Below are positions 8,643 to 17,788 of a stretch of 63,987 nucleotides of DNA, one piece after another. A program made the translations under genes and the position numbers. The notes under the pieces are model-generated. The model did not search any database. It was given only the letters and a program-made list of their open reading frames with translations, and was not told the DNA's origin. Numbering within the stretch: position 1 is the first letter of the stretch; each line of letters starts with the position of its first letter. Source of the stretch: Merismopedia glauca CCAP 1448/3 (lineage in GTDB: Bacteria; Cyanobacteriota; Cyanobacteriia; Cyanobacteriales; CCAP-1448); assembly GCF_003003775.1 (NCBI RefSeq), contig NZ_PVWJ01000009.1, forward strand, positions 1 to 63,987. The letters run 5' to 3'.

Positions 8643-8723
8643 TGACTTACGCAAGTCCCCCTTAAAAAGGGGGATCTTCGGGGGTTGAAATGGTTGGTTT
8701 TTCGTTAGTTGTGCGTAAGTCCT
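8643..8723. mobile_element. Small MITE-like element with GACTTACGCA inverted ends
   Basis: About 80 bp bounded by GACTTACGCA (8644-8653) and TGCGTAAGTC (8712-8721), with an inner hairpin CCCCCTTaaaAAGGGGG. There is no coding capacity. The form and size suggest a non-autonomous transposon derivative. I cannot define a target duplication with confidence. Confidence 0.6.
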
Positions 8724-8789
8724 GTAAGTGCGATCGCCAATCAATCTCACTATTAATATAGTAGATTAGATATTTAGGCGATCTAGAAC

Positions 8790-9221
8790 ATGAAAAAACC
8801 AGCCAAATCAAAAAAAACAGCAAAGTCCCAAAAAACAGACAAATCAACTTCAAGCCTCATTCATGTAGATGGTCAGCGTCCAGTTGACCCCAAAAGCCTA
8901 GAAATTGCCGAAACAGTGGAAGATGACGGCGCACGTCCCATCGCCAAAAGAGATTTTGAAATCGAAGAAATAGTAGAAGATGACGGCGAACGTCCCATCG
9001 CTAAAAGCAACTTTAAAGATAGTAAGATCCTGACTATAGACGGCGAACGTCCCGTAGACCCCAGCGAGTTAGAAGTTGAAGCAACAGTGGATATAGATGG
9101 GGAACGTCCAATTGTTAAAAGTGACTATGAGATTAAAGATACACTCGATATAGATGGTCACCGCCCCATCACTGCCAATAACACTCAAAAACCAGACATG
9201 ATCAAAGATTATATCGACTAA
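8790..9221 (+). CDS. Protein of six 19-residue DGxRP repeats
   Basis: 143 residues. A Lys-rich, low-complexity N-terminus (1-25) is followed by six units of exact 19-residue period, each starting DGxRPI or DGxRPV (DGQRPV, DGARPI, DGERPI, DGERPV, DGERPI, DGHRPI). Each unit continues with an acidic stretch such as SLEIAETVED. The body is strongly acidic and the head strongly basic. No signal peptide or membrane segment is seen. I recall similar GxRPI repeats in uncharacterised cyanobacterial proteins but no function. Units alternate between xRPIAK and xRPVDP variants, which suggests higher-order duplication. It follows the exporter operon by about 150 bp but probably has its own promoter. Confidence 0.7.
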   Translation: MKKPAKSKKTAKSQKTDKSTSSLIHVDGQRPVDPKSLEIAETVEDDGARPIAKRDFEIEEIVEDDGERPIAKSNFKDSKILTIDGERPVDPSELEVEATVDIDGERPIVKSDYEIKDTLDIDGHRPITANNTQKPDMIKDYID

Positions 9222-9342
9222 CAAGAGACGATCGCCAAACGTCCAAAATGCTGCATAATGGAAAAGCTTTGGGGTCGATTGGCTTCAGAGCTAGATTAAT
9301 ACAGATAAAGCGATCAGATCGACAGTTAGATTTATTTGAGCT

Positions 9343-11133
9343 ATGCGAAGTTATTATTGCGGCGAACTCCGAAGCCACCATATAGGAGAAACAGTAACGC
9401 TTTACGGTTGGGTGGATCGTCGCCGCGACCACGGAGGTGTAATATTTTTAGATGTACGCGATCGCTCTGGTATTATTCAAATTGTGAGCGATCCAGAACG
9501 TACTCCCGCTTCATATCCGCAAGCTGATGGCTTAAGGAACGAGTATGTAGTCAAAATCGTAGGTAAAGTTAGCCAACGTCCTCCAGAATCTCTCAATCCT
9601 CGGCTTCCTAGTGGGGAAGTAGAAATTTACGCGACTGAAATCGAACTGCTAAATCGGGTTTATAAACAACTACCGTTCCAGGTTTCTACTGCTGAAACTG
9701 AGAATGTGAAAGAGGAATTGCGGTTAAAATATCGCTATTTGGACTTAAGACGCGATCGGATGAGTCGGAATATCCAACTGCGTCACCAAGTCATGAAAGC
9801 CATCCGACGCTATCTAGAAGACGAACAAGGATTCATTGAAGTTGAAACCCCCATCCTCACCAAATCTACTCCTGAAGGCGCAAGAGATTATTTAGTTCCC
9901 AGTCGCGTCAACCCCAGCCAATGGTACGCTTTACCCCAATCACCACAGCTATTCAAACAAATCTTGATGGTATCTGGACTAGATCGATACTATCAGATCG
10001 CTCGTTGCTTCCGCGATGAAGACTTACGCGCTGACAGACAACCAGAATTTACTCAGTTAGATATGGAAATGAGTTTCCTCTCTGAAGATGAGATTTTGGA
10101 TTTAAATGAAGGATTAGTCTGTCATATCTTCAAAAAAATCAAAGAAATAGATTTACCTCGCCCATTCCCCCGCTTAACTTACGCAGAAGCAATGGAGCGC
10201 TATGGGAGCGATAAACCAGATACCCGCTTTGGTTTGGAATTAGTTAACGTTTCTGACTTATTTAAAGACTCTGGTTTCAAAGTTTTCTCCCAAGCAGTTG
10301 CTTCTGGGGGAACTATCAAAGTTTTACCCATTCCTGGAGGAAATGATGCAATTTCCAATGTTAGGATCAAACCAGGTGGCGATTTATTCACCGAAGCTGC
10401 CAATGTCGGCGCTAAAGGTTTAGCCTTCATCCGCGTGCGAGAAGATGGCGAAATTGACTCTATTGGCGCGATTAAAGATAATCTGACTCCAGAACATAAA
10501 CAGGAACTATTAGCCCGTACAGGCGCTAAAGCAGGACATTTATTGCTATTTGGGGCTGGAGAAACCGGATTAGTCAATAAAACTCTAGATCGCTTGCGTC
10601 AAGTCATCGGCGAGCAAATGGGATTAATCGATCCAGATAAGATTAACTTACTCTGGGTGACAGAGTTCCCCATGTTTGAGTGTAATGCAGACGAAAAGCG
10701 CCTAGAACCACTGCATCACCCCTTTACTGCCCCCAATCCAGAAGATTTAGCAGATTTAAAGAAGGCGCGATCGCAAGCCTATGACTTAGTTTATAACGGC
10801 TATGAAGTCGGCGGCGGCAGTCTGCGGATTTATCAAAGAGAAGTTCAAGAAAAAATCTTTGATACTATTGGTTTATCTCCAGAACAAGCGCGTCAGAAAT
10901 TTGGCTTTTTCCTGGAAGCCTTTGAATACGGCGCACCTCCCCACGGTGGTATCGCTTATGGAATCGATCGCCTAGTCATGCTATTAGCTGGGGAAGAATC
11001 CATTCGCGATGTGATGGCATTTCCTAAGACACAACAAGCTAGTTGTCTGCTAACAGAAGCACCTTCTGGAGTAGATGAGAAGCAGTTGAAGGAGTTGCAT
11101 ATCAATTCTACTTACAAACCCAAAAAAGAGTAA
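9343..11133 (+). CDS. aspS: Aspartyl-tRNA synthetase
   Basis: 596 residues, full length for bacterial AspRS. It charges tRNA-Asp (and possibly tRNA-Asn in cyanobacteria, as the bacterial-type enzyme can be non-discriminating). The N-terminal OB-fold anticodon domain (1-110) has [19 protein letters not shown]. Class II motif 2 [18 protein letters not shown] lies near 225. The bacterial GAD insertion is at about 300-415, and motif 3 [15 protein letters not shown] near 540. The ATG at 9343 matches the conserved MRSYYCGEL start. The stop codon itself sits in a TAAAGAG heptamer repeat (11124-11146). Confidence 0.97.
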   Translation: MRSYYCGELRSHHIGETVTLYGWVDRRRDHGGVIFLDVRDRSGIIQIVSDPERTPASYPQADGLRNEYVVKIVGKVSQRPPESLNPRLPSGEVEIYATEIELLNRVYKQLPFQVSTAETENVKEELRLKYRYLDLRRDRMSRNIQLRHQVMKAIRRYLEDEQGFIEVETPILTKSTPEGARDYLVPSRVNPSQWYALPQSPQLFKQILMVSGLDRYYQIARCFRDEDLRADRQPEFTQLDMEMSFLSEDEILDLNEGLVCHIFKKIKEIDLPRPFPRLTYAEAMERYGSDKPDTRFGLELVNVSDLFKDSGFKVFSQAVASGGTIKVLPIPGGNDAISNVRIKPGGDLFTEAANVGAKGLAFIRVREDGEIDSIGAIKDNLTPEHKQELLARTGAKAGHLLLFGAGETGLVNKTLDRLRQVIGEQMGLIDPDKINLLWVTEFPMFECNADEKRLEPLHHPFTAPNPEDLADLKKARSQAYDLVYNGYEVGGGSLRIYQREVQEKIFDTIGLSPEQARQKFGFFLEAFEYGAPPHGGIAYGIDRLVMLLAGEESIRDVMAFPKTQQASCLLTEAPSGVDEKQLKELHINSTYKPKKE

Positions 11134-11239
11134 AGAGTAAAGAGTTAATGTAATTGGGACAATTGGGAACCATTGCAGGATCTATACCCATAATTTTGCG
11201 TACCTACTTAACATTGGGGTGTAGCAGGTATTTAGGAAA

Positions 11240-11986
11240 ATGGTATTATCTATGCGGATTTGGTATCAGGTTGAAAACCCGCCAATCTCTAAAAAACCTT
11301 TTTTTGTCACTCAATTGTGGAAATTTTTGAGGCGGTATTACCCATTACTCTTTCTAGTAGGGATAGTTCTAGTTTTCTGGTTCACGCCCTTGCGTCAACT
11401 GTTAAATAAAGATTTTTTGACAGATGAACTCCAAAAATGGGGATTTTGGGCTGTACCTATCTTTGTTTTGACGTATATTATAGTGACGGTTTTGGGTTTA
11501 CCAATTACAGCCCATACTTTGGCTGGAGGCGTGCTTTTTGGGATAGTTTGGGGCACGATTTGGTCTACAATTGGAGCAACATTAGGCGCGATCGCGGCTT
11601 TTTGTTTAGTGCGTTATTGGTTGCAAAATTGGGCGATGGCTAATTTTGGCAGTCACAAGCTCTTGGCTAATCTGAATCAAGCTGTCGATAGTCGCCCTTT
11701 TAACCTAACTTTAGCCCTTCGATTCGCTCCAATTGCTCCTTTTAATCTTATTAACTTCCTGTTGGGTTTAACTACTATCGATCTCAAGGTTTATAGCCTA
11801 GCTACCCTGATTGGAGTTATTCCTGGAACGATCGCATATACTTGGTTGGGAATTACAGGTACTGATGCACTCCAAGGAAAGGATAAACTGAATTTTGCGA
11901 TCGCTTTGCTGTTTTTTACCTTCATCTCACTTTTGCCATTTTTGATGAAACGAAGAGGGAAGAGGGAATCGGGAATCGGGAATTAA
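11240..11986 (+). CDS. TVP38/TMEM64 (VTT/DedA-like) membrane protein
   Basis: 248 residues. About five or six membrane helices (near 33-50, 70-95, 100-125, 150-175, 185-205 and 215-235) surround the conserved VTT block. That block includes TAHTLAGGVLFG (near 90), GATLGAIAAFCLVRYW and the ALRFAPIAPFNLINFLLGLT segment. The family acts as lipid scramblase or transporter in membranes. A second in-frame ATG lies five codons later (MRIW). The C-terminal codons run into a CGGGAAT heptamer (RGKRESGIGN). It is convergent with the small gene at 11989, with only two bases between the stops. Confidence 0.85.
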   Translation: MVLSMRIWYQVENPPISKKPFFVTQLWKFLRRYYPLLFLVGIVLVFWFTPLRQLLNKDFLTDELQKWGFWAVPIFVLTYIIVTVLGLPITAHTLAGGVLFGIVWGTIWSTIGATLGAIAAFCLVRYWLQNWAMANFGSHKLLANLNQAVDSRPFNLTLALRFAPIAPFNLINFLLGLTTIDLKVYSLATLIGVIPGTIAYTWLGITGTDALQGKDKLNFAIALLFFTFISLLPFLMKRRGKRESGIGN

Positions 11987-11988
11987 CC

Positions 11989-12237
11989 TCAATCTTCAGG
12001 TAAATTTTCCATTTGTTCGGCGATTAAATCTTGAAATTCTTGACTGCAATGAGCTTGAAGATGAATTGCAGATGCCAATAATTCTGCTAAGATTTCTGCT
12101 TCCTGCGTTGGATTCAGATCGGGTAGCTGTAACTGACTAACTAAAGTATTTACGTTTTGGCACTCGGCATTTAACTCTAAAATTAAAGCTTTCAACGTGG
12201 AATTAGATCCTGGCAAAGAAATCTCACGAATCTGCAT
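11989..12237 (-). CDS. Small acidic helical protein, unknown
   Basis: 82 residues, not recognised. It is predicted largely helical, with LKALILELNAECQNVNTLVSQL and an acidic C-terminus EQMENLPED. Four Gln-rich turns and His/Cys residues occur near 55-65. No signal or membrane segment is seen. It starts three bases after the stop of the neighbouring small gene, so the two form an operon. Both lie downstream of valS on the same strand and could be cotranscribed with it. Confidence 0.55.
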   Translation of the reverse strand: MQIREISLPGSNSTLKALILELNAECQNVNTLVSQLQLPDLNPTQEAEILAELLASAIHLQAHCSQEFQDLIAEQMENLPED

Positions 12238-12240
12238 AAG

Positions 12241-12426
12241 TCACTTTCCTAATCGTTTATGAGCTTGTTCTATACCTTTTTGAAAAGCACTAATTTCTTT
12301 GCGCCAATGTTCAATTAAATCTAGATCTGGTGATTCTTTTTGAGATTCTAATTCGATTTTTTCTTGATGCTCTATTATTCGGTTGTTAAGACTATTAATA
12401 GTTTTTTTATGATGCTTTTTGCCCAT
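12241..12426 (-). CDS. Small basic coiled-coil protein, unknown
   Basis: 61 residues with a basic head (MGKKHHKK) and a heptad-like helix from about 12 to 58 (INSLNNRIIEHQEKIELE, then IEHWRKEISAFQKGIEQAH). There is no catalytic motif. It is the first gene of a two-gene unit with the acidic 82-residue protein that begins three bases later. Opposite charge and shared helical character suggest the two products may bind each other, though this is inference only. The valS stop lies 55 bp upstream. Confidence 0.5.
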   Translation of the reverse strand: MGKKHHKKTINSLNNRIIEHQEKIELESQKESPDLDLIEHWRKEISAFQKGIEQAHKRLGK

Positions 12427-12481
12427 GATAGCGAATAATTAATTCCCCATGACATCTCTAAATAATGCCACGGGGTTAAGT

Positions 12482-15211
12482 TTAACTCAATTGGCGTAAG
12501 CGATCGCGCAAGATTTCTGCTTGTTTTTCAAGTTCGGCTAAACTATCTCTGGTGGCTTGAACTACTTCGGCGGCGGCTTTATTGACAAAGTTGGGGTTAT
12601 TCAACTTGCCTGAGGTAATTTTCATATCATTTTCAACTTTAGCCAGCTTTTTCTCTAATTTACTCCGCAAAGCAGCCACATCTACTACCCCAGTTAAAGG
12701 TAGTAAAACCTGAACTGTTCCCACCACACTAGCCAAGGTTTGTTCTGGTTCGGTTTCTAAGGCGCTTGTCACTTGGAGAGAATCGACTTTCCCTAAGTCT
12801 TGGATGTAGATTTCGCCAGCAATCAAGATTTCTCGTTCGGTTTCGCTTTGGGTTTGCAGAATTATGGCAGCTTTGACGTTGGGTTTCACATCAGCTTCAG
12901 CGCGCAGGTTGCGGATGCTGCGGATGGTTTCAAATAGGAGTTCAAACTGCTGTTCTAATTGGGGAGCGATCGCCTTACTATCTACTTCAGGATAGGATTG
13001 CAATGCTAGTGTGGCTTCTTCTCCGGTTTGAGTCAGGGTATGCCAAATCTCTTCGGTGATGTGGGGCACAAAAGGATGTAATAGCTTCAAAATTCCTTCT
13101 AAAACATGAGCTATAGTTTGCTGCGCCACTAGGCGAGAACCAGCTTCTGCATCCTTAGCTAAGCGAGATTTAACGAGTTCGATATACGAATCGCAAAAGT
13201 CTCCCCAGACGAACTCATATAATCCCTTCGCGGCTTCCCCTAACCCATAGACTTCAATTTGCTGACGGGTTTGCAAGATTACTTGATGATAGCGTGAAAG
13301 AATCCAGCGATCGCTCAAGGTTAACCCAGTTTCCGGTTTACCCAAGGCTGATGGACTTTTCCCATCTAGGTTCATCATCACAAACCTAGAGGCATTCCAC
13401 AACTTGTTAGTAAAATTGCGACTGGCTTGCACCGCTACAGATTCGTCAGTATCCCGATTATACTGGAAGCGGATATCTTGACCCGCACCAGCCACATCCC
13501 GTACTAAACTGTATCTCAGAGCATCTGTACCGTATTTATCCATCATTAACAGAGGATCGATGCCATTCCCCTTAGTTTTAGACATCTTTTCCCCATTTTC
13601 ATCCAATACTAAGCCGTGGATGTAGACATCTTTGAATGGCATAGTTTTCGTAAAATACCCAGCCATCATCGTCATCCGCGCTACCCAGAAGAAGATAATA
13701 TCAAAACCAGTGACTAGAGTGCCTGTAGGATAGTAAAAATCTAGGTCTTTTGTATTTTCCGGCCATCCCAATGTAGAAAAGGGCCACAATCCCGAAGAAA
13801 ACCAGGTATCGAGGACATCTGGATCTCGGAGCATCTTGACATTTGTGCCAAATTGTGGTAAGAGTTTCTCTAGTGCCTCCGCTTCACTACCAGCTACCAC
13901 AAACGGGGTACTATCGGTAATCTCTCCACCCGTCTCGCTGACTGCATACCAAGCCGGAATTTGATGTCCCCACCACAGTTGACGAGAGATACACCAATCC
14001 TTCAGCTTGACTAACCAATCCCGATAAACCTTAGTCCAGCGTTGGGGGACAAATTGCGGTGAATTGCCACCATCCAAACATTCTAAAGCTGTTTTCGCCA
14101 AAGGTTCCACTTTGACAAACCACTGAGTCGATAACAGAGGCTCAATGGGAACCTTACCGCGATCGCTGTATGGTACACTATGCTCGTAGTCTTCTATTTT
14201 GACTAAAAACCCTTCTGATTCCAGTTTTTGCACCACATTTTTGCGCGCTACAAATCTATCTTGTCCCGCAAACTCTCCAGCGACTTCATTCATCGTCCCA
14301 TCTTTATTCATCACATTGATGAAAGGTAATTGGTGACGTTTTCCCATTTCAAAGTCATTGGGGTCATGAGCCGGAGTAACCTTAACGCAACCAGTTCCAA
14401 ATGCAGGATCTACGAACTCATCGGCAATAATTGGAATTTGTCGGTTGACTATTGGTAAATTAACCGTTTTTCCAATCAAACTTTCGTAGCGAGGATCTTT
14501 GGGATTCACCGCAACTGCTGTATCCCCTAACATAGTTTCAGGACGAGTAGTAGCTACTTGGACGTAACCGGAACCATCAGCCAACGGATAGCGGAAATGC
14601 CACAAATTCCCTTTAACCTTGCGATTATCGACCTCCAAATCCGACACCGCCGATTGGGATGCAGGACACCAATTAACTAAATAATTGCCCCGATAAATCA
14701 AACCATCTTCATATAGACTAACAAAAGCCGTAATAACAGCCTTAGACAGCCCCTCATCCATCGTAAAGCGTTCCCGCGACCAATCTACCGATAAACCCAA
14801 ACGCCGGATTTGATGAACTATCGCACCCCCAGAATTTTCTTTCCACTCCCAAGCGCGTTTGAGGAATTCCTCGCGACTCAAATCTTGACGAGTTTTCCCC
14901 TCTTTTTGCAGTTCTCTCTCTAGCATCACATGAACTGCGATGCTGGCGTGATCCATTCCTGGAACCCACAAGGTATTTTTCCCATTCATGCGATGATAAC
15001 GGACGATAATATCCATAATCGTCTGTCCCAAGGCGTGTCCCATGTGCAGACTTCCGGTGACGTTGGGAGGAGGAATCACCATCGAAAAAGCTTCGCCACC
15101 TTTGTCGGGATTAGCTTTAAATACTTGGTTCGCTTCCCAATATTTCTGCCATTTCGCTTCTGTCGCTTGGGGTTCGTACTGAGTGGGGAGGTTAGGGATA
15201 TTTTCGGTCAT
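12482..15211 (-). CDS. valS: Valyl-tRNA synthetase
   Basis: 909 residues from the ATG at 15211 ([15 protein letters not shown]). The frame is open 44 codons further upstream, but that extension is not protein-like and overlaps repeats, so I reject it. The Rossmann class I core has HMGHA at 56-60 and KMSKTKGN near 540. The editing domain lies at about 190-340 ([15 protein letters not shown]). The anticodon-binding domain follows, then the C-terminal ValRS coiled-coil arm (about 840-905, [16 protein letters not shown]). All parts are intact. The tRNA-Val gene at 41259 is one of its substrates. Confidence 0.97.
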   Translation of the reverse strand: MTENIPNLPTQYEPQATEAKWQKYWEANQVFKANPDKGGEAFSMVIPPPNVTGSLHMGHALGQTIMDIIVRYHRMNGKNTLWVPGMDHASIAVHVMLERELQKEGKTRQDLSREEFLKRAWEWKENSGGAIVHQIRRLGLSVDWSRERFTMDEGLSKAVITAFVSLYEDGLIYRGNYLVNWCPASQSAVSDLEVDNRKVKGNLWHFRYPLADGSGYVQVATTRPETMLGDTAVAVNPKDPRYESLIGKTVNLPIVNRQIPIIADEFVDPAFGTGCVKVTPAHDPNDFEMGKRHQLPFINVMNKDGTMNEVAGEFAGQDRFVARKNVVQKLESEGFLVKIEDYEHSVPYSDRGKVPIEPLLSTQWFVKVEPLAKTALECLDGGNSPQFVPQRWTKVYRDWLVKLKDWCISRQLWWGHQIPAWYAVSETGGEITDSTPFVVAGSEAEALEKLLPQFGTNVKMLRDPDVLDTWFSSGLWPFSTLGWPENTKDLDFYYPTGTLVTGFDIIFFWVARMTMMAGYFTKTMPFKDVYIHGLVLDENGEKMSKTKGNGIDPLLMMDKYGTDALRYSLVRDVAGAGQDIRFQYNRDTDESVAVQASRNFTNKLWNASRFVMMNLDGKSPSALGKPETGLTLSDRWILSRYHQVILQTRQQIEVYGLGEAAKGLYEFVWGDFCDSYIELVKSRLAKDAEAGSRLVAQQTIAHVLEGILKLLHPFVPHITEEIWHTLTQTGEEATLALQSYPEVDSKAIAPQLEQQFELLFETIRSIRNLRAEADVKPNVKAAIILQTQSETEREILIAGEIYIQDLGKVDSLQVTSALETEPEQTLASVVGTVQVLLPLTGVVDVAALRSKLEKKLAKVENDMKITSGKLNNPNFVNKAAAEVVQATRDSLAELEKQAEILRDRLRQLS

Positions 15212-15574
15212 GGGAAAGGTTGTGATGCGGTAAATCCTTCCACAGTTTATCAAATATACCTCTCTCCTAGGAGGAAAGCGACAACTGCCAGGGGTTAAAA
15301 ACCCCTGTCTCATAGCTAAAGTCCTCTGTTCGCGTAGCGTCACGCAGTGATAGAGGACTATGGAGTAGTTTCAGTCCACTTGAGTGGACTTGAGCTATGA
15401 GCCGTGAACTTGAGTTCACGGCGGAGTAAAGGTTTCGCGTTAAGTTGACGCTGATGAATGCATTGCGCCCCTACCATGCCAATTGCATCCAATGGCAAAC
15501 CCGCATCGGCTGTCCCACAGCACTACTCATAAAATCTCTAAAATAAGTTCATATCTTAAATTTAACTGCTATTT
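15212..15574. repeat. 363-bp spacer with palindromes and paired-hairpin copy E
   Basis: No gene is seen. It holds CAGGGGTTaaaAACCCCTG around 15290, an imperfect AGTCCTCT…AGAGGACT hairpin (about 15321-15360), and copy E of the paired-hairpin family: AGTCCACTtgAGTGGACT (15373-15390) and GCCGTGAACTtgAGTTCACGGC (15401-15422). A half-copy of the GTAGGGGCGC palindrome (GCATTGCGCCCCTAC) occurs near 15460. Confidence 0.7.
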
Positions 15575-16356
15575 ATGAGCTATTGTCTCAACCCCACCTG
15601 CCAAAAACCCCAGAACCCACCAGAAAGCCTATTTTGCCTCAACTGCGGCTCAAAACTTATTTTACGAGAACGTTACCGCGCCCTCAAAGTCATTGGACAA
15701 GGTGGTTTCGGCAAAACCTTCTTAGCGGTAGACCAAGATAAACCTTCAAAACCACGGTGCGTCATCAAACAATTTTATCCCCAAGCGCAAGGCACAGACA
15801 ACGCCCAGAAAGCCGCCGCACTTTTTGACCAAGAAGCCGTGCGTTTAGACGATTTAGGCAGGCATCCCCAGATACCGGAACTATTAGCCCACTTCACCCA
15901 AGATACTCACCTAAAAAATATCGATTACCTAGCGAAGCGGAATGGGAATATGCTTGTCGTGCTGGAACAACTACACCCTTTCATTTTGGTGAAACAATTA
16001 CGACAGAAGTAGCGAACTACGACGGGAATTATACATACGCCTCAGCCCCAACAGGTGTCTATCGCAAGCAAACCACAGATGTAGGTATTTTTCCACCGAA
16101 TACTTTTGGTTTATACGATATGCACGGAAATGTGTGGGAATGGTGCGCCGATCCTTGGCATGATAATTACAATCGTGCCACTACCGATGGTAGTGTTTGG
16201 GAAAAAAGTGGTAATGATAATCGTTATTGTCTGCGGGGCGGTTCCTGGTACAACAATCCTAATTACTGCCGTTCTGCTAATCGCAACAATGGTACGCGCG
16301 TTGGCTTCTACGATAGTCTCGGTTTTCGCGTCGTGTTGTCTTCTGGCAGGACTTAA
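15575..16356 (+). pseudogene. Internally deleted Ser/Thr kinase / formylglycine-generating-enzyme gene
   Basis: The first part (from ATG 15575) encodes a four-Cys zinc ribbon, CxxxxCxKPQNPPESLFCLNCG, then a kinase N-lobe with IGQGGFGKTFLA and CVIKQFYP up to LLAHFTQD near 15903. There the reading switches to frame 1, where PKKYRLPSEAEWEYACRAG begins a FGE/SUMF1-type C-terminal domain. It continues through MHGNVWEWC, RGGSWYNN and GFRVV to the stop at 16354-16356. Cyanobacteria have fused kinase-FGE proteins of this order. The kinase C-lobe, linker and first half of the FGE domain are gone and the halves are out of frame, so this looks like an internal deletion. The kinase frame reads on into nonsense and stops at 16012. 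Confidence 0.8.
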
Positions 16357-16386
16357 TTGCCCTCTATCCTCTTGCCCTCTTGCGCT

Positions 16387-16573
16387 CAGACTGAAGTCTG
16401 GCGCTATACAGACGAAGCCCACCTGCGTGGGCTATTTGACGGGAATGCAAATCTTGTTCAACGCAAATATCGCATAATTATGACGTAATTACCCGCAAAG
16501 GCGATGCCTCAAGGGTATTTTCTCTAGCCCGCGTAGGCGGGCTTTGTTTGTGTAGCCGCGACTTAAGTCGCCA
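16387..16573. repeat. Paired-hairpin repeat copies C and D
   Basis: Copy C: CAGACTgaAGTCTG (16387-16400) and AGCCCAcctgcgTGGGCT (16416-16433), linked by GCGCTATACAGACGA. Copy D runs the other way: AGCCCGCgtaggCGGGCT-like stem (16526-16543), then TTGTTTGTGTAGCC, then GCGACTTAAGTCGC (16558-16571). They fill most of the 280-bp gap between the pseudogene and the Rpn-type gene. No gene is seen in the remainder. Confidence 0.75.
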
Positions 16574-16636
16574 GGTGAAAAGAGCGTAATAAAAGGTGAG
16601 ATAATTGCTGAATTCTGCTTTCTCTCCTGTCTACCA

Positions 16637-17464
16637 GTGATTGACAACATTTCCAAATTTCTCATCGAACAGTATTCAACTGATTTTGCAGCTTGGCTAT
16701 TAGGCGAACCAATTGCTCTCACCACCATCAATCCTACCGAACTAAACGTCGAGCCAATTCGCGCCGATTCCGTCATGTTCCTGCAATCTGCTCAACTTAT
16801 TCTACATACCGAGTTCCAAACGGTTCCTGATGAAACCATGCCCTTCAGAATGGCGGATTATTACTTAAGGTTACGCAGGAAGTTTCCCAATAGAGAGATT
16901 CAACAGGTAGTCATCTATCTCAAGCCTAGCAATTCCGATTTAGTCAGACAGACGCAATATCAAACACCTGTCATGAGCCATCAATTTCGCGTCATTAGGT
17001 TGTGGGAAGAGCCACTGAAGGTATTTTTAAATACACCAGGATTATTACCCTATGCAGTCTTAAGTCAAGCCACAAATAAAGAAGAAGTATTGCAACAAGT
17101 TGTTAACGAAATTGCCAGAATTCCAGATCTCAGAGAGCAGAGCAATCTAGCCGCAGCGACAAGCATCTTAGCTGGATTACAATTGACAGAAGAGACAATT
17201 CGGCGATTAATGGGGAGTCCAGTGATGCGTGAGTCTACGATGTATCAATCTATTTTACGAGAAGGTCGGGCTGAAGGGCGAACTGAAGGGCGGACAGTAG
17301 AAGGTCAAATTCTAGTTCTCAAGCTACTTACTCGCAAGTTTGGTAGTCTATCACCAGAATTGCAAGTACGAGTAACTGCTTTAAGTATCGATCGCTTGGA
17401 GGCTTTGGGTGAAGCTTTGTTAGATTTTCAAACTGTGGCAGATTTAGAAAGTTGGTTGAGTTGA
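16637..17464 (+). CDS. Rpn-family PD-(D/E)XK nuclease / DUF4351 protein
   Basis: 275 residues from a GTG start (MIDNISKFLIEQYS). The N-terminal PD-(D/E)XK core shows RADSVMFL (near 41) and ILHTEFQT (near 56), then MPFRMADYYLRLRRKF and QQVVIYLKPS. This matches the YhgA/Rpn recombination-promoting nuclease family, long misannotated as putative transposase. A low-complexity REGRAEGRTEGRTVEGQ linker (about 208-222) leads to a C-terminal DUF4351 helical domain (VLKLLTRKFGSLSPE to LESWL). The catalytic D and ExQ appear present. These genes are numerous and mobile in cyanobacteria. The physiological role is not established. Confidence 0.8.
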   Translation: MIDNISKFLIEQYSTDFAAWLLGEPIALTTINPTELNVEPIRADSVMFLQSAQLILHTEFQTVPDETMPFRMADYYLRLRRKFPNREIQQVVIYLKPSNSDLVRQTQYQTPVMSHQFRVIRLWEEPLKVFLNTPGLLPYAVLSQATNKEEVLQQVVNEIARIPDLREQSNLAAATSILAGLQLTEETIRRLMGSPVMRESTMYQSILREGRAEGRTEGRTVEGQILVLKLLTRKFGSLSPELQVRVTALSIDRLEALGEALLDFQTVADLESWLS

Positions 17465-17520
17465 AAAGTTGGATTCCCGACTCCTCTCTTCAGGAAAAGA
17501 TGGGGTAAAAAGTGACAAAA

Positions 17521-17709
17521 TTAGCTTGAAGAACTGGGTTTAATCCACAAGGCTGTCACTAAAGCAACAGTACCACCTACAGCCCCAAATAACAGCCACC
17601 GAGTGAGACTATAACCTTTGCGCCAAGCGACGATTCCCGCAGCAGCACCTATAGCAAAATGCAAAATGGCAAGTAGGTACAGTTTATACTCCAGCATAAA
17701 TTCAGCCAT
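17521..17709 (-). CDS. Small two-helix membrane protein, unknown
   Basis: 62 residues with two hydrophobic segments (about 8-28, LYLLAILHFAIGAAAGIVAW, and 36-56, WLLFGAVGGTVALVTALWI), a basic turn RKGYSL and a Ser-rich tail. I do not recognise the family. The Gly-rich helices suggest tight packing, so it may be a membrane oligomer or subunit. It is transcribed away from the kinase gene at 17789, with a shared spacer of about 80 bp. Confidence 0.55.
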   Translation of the reverse strand: MAEFMLEYKLYLLAILHFAIGAAAGIVAWRKGYSLTRWLLFGAVGGTVALVTALWIKPSSSS

Positions 17710-17788
17710 TGGGAATACTCATAATTTTTGATGCGGGATTGGCAAGGTCAGCCTTGGAGATACTACCATAGGTAATCGTAGAAAATCC

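Noticed and set aside
8662-8853. Minus-strand frame with a hydrophobic start opposite the 19-residue-repeat gene
   Set aside because: It is antisense to the Lys-rich AAAA codons and the MITE; it has no ribosome site and no conserved pattern.
15212-15343. 44-codon N-terminal extension of ValRS
   Set aside because: The residues are not ValRS-like and the DNA overlaps a palindromic repeat; the ATG at 15211 matches the usual start.
16106-16477. Open frames overlapping the FGE remnant in other frames, both strands
   Set aside because: Their residues (TIVIVC, AARTIV strings) are low-complexity shadows; the FGE motifs lie in one frame only.
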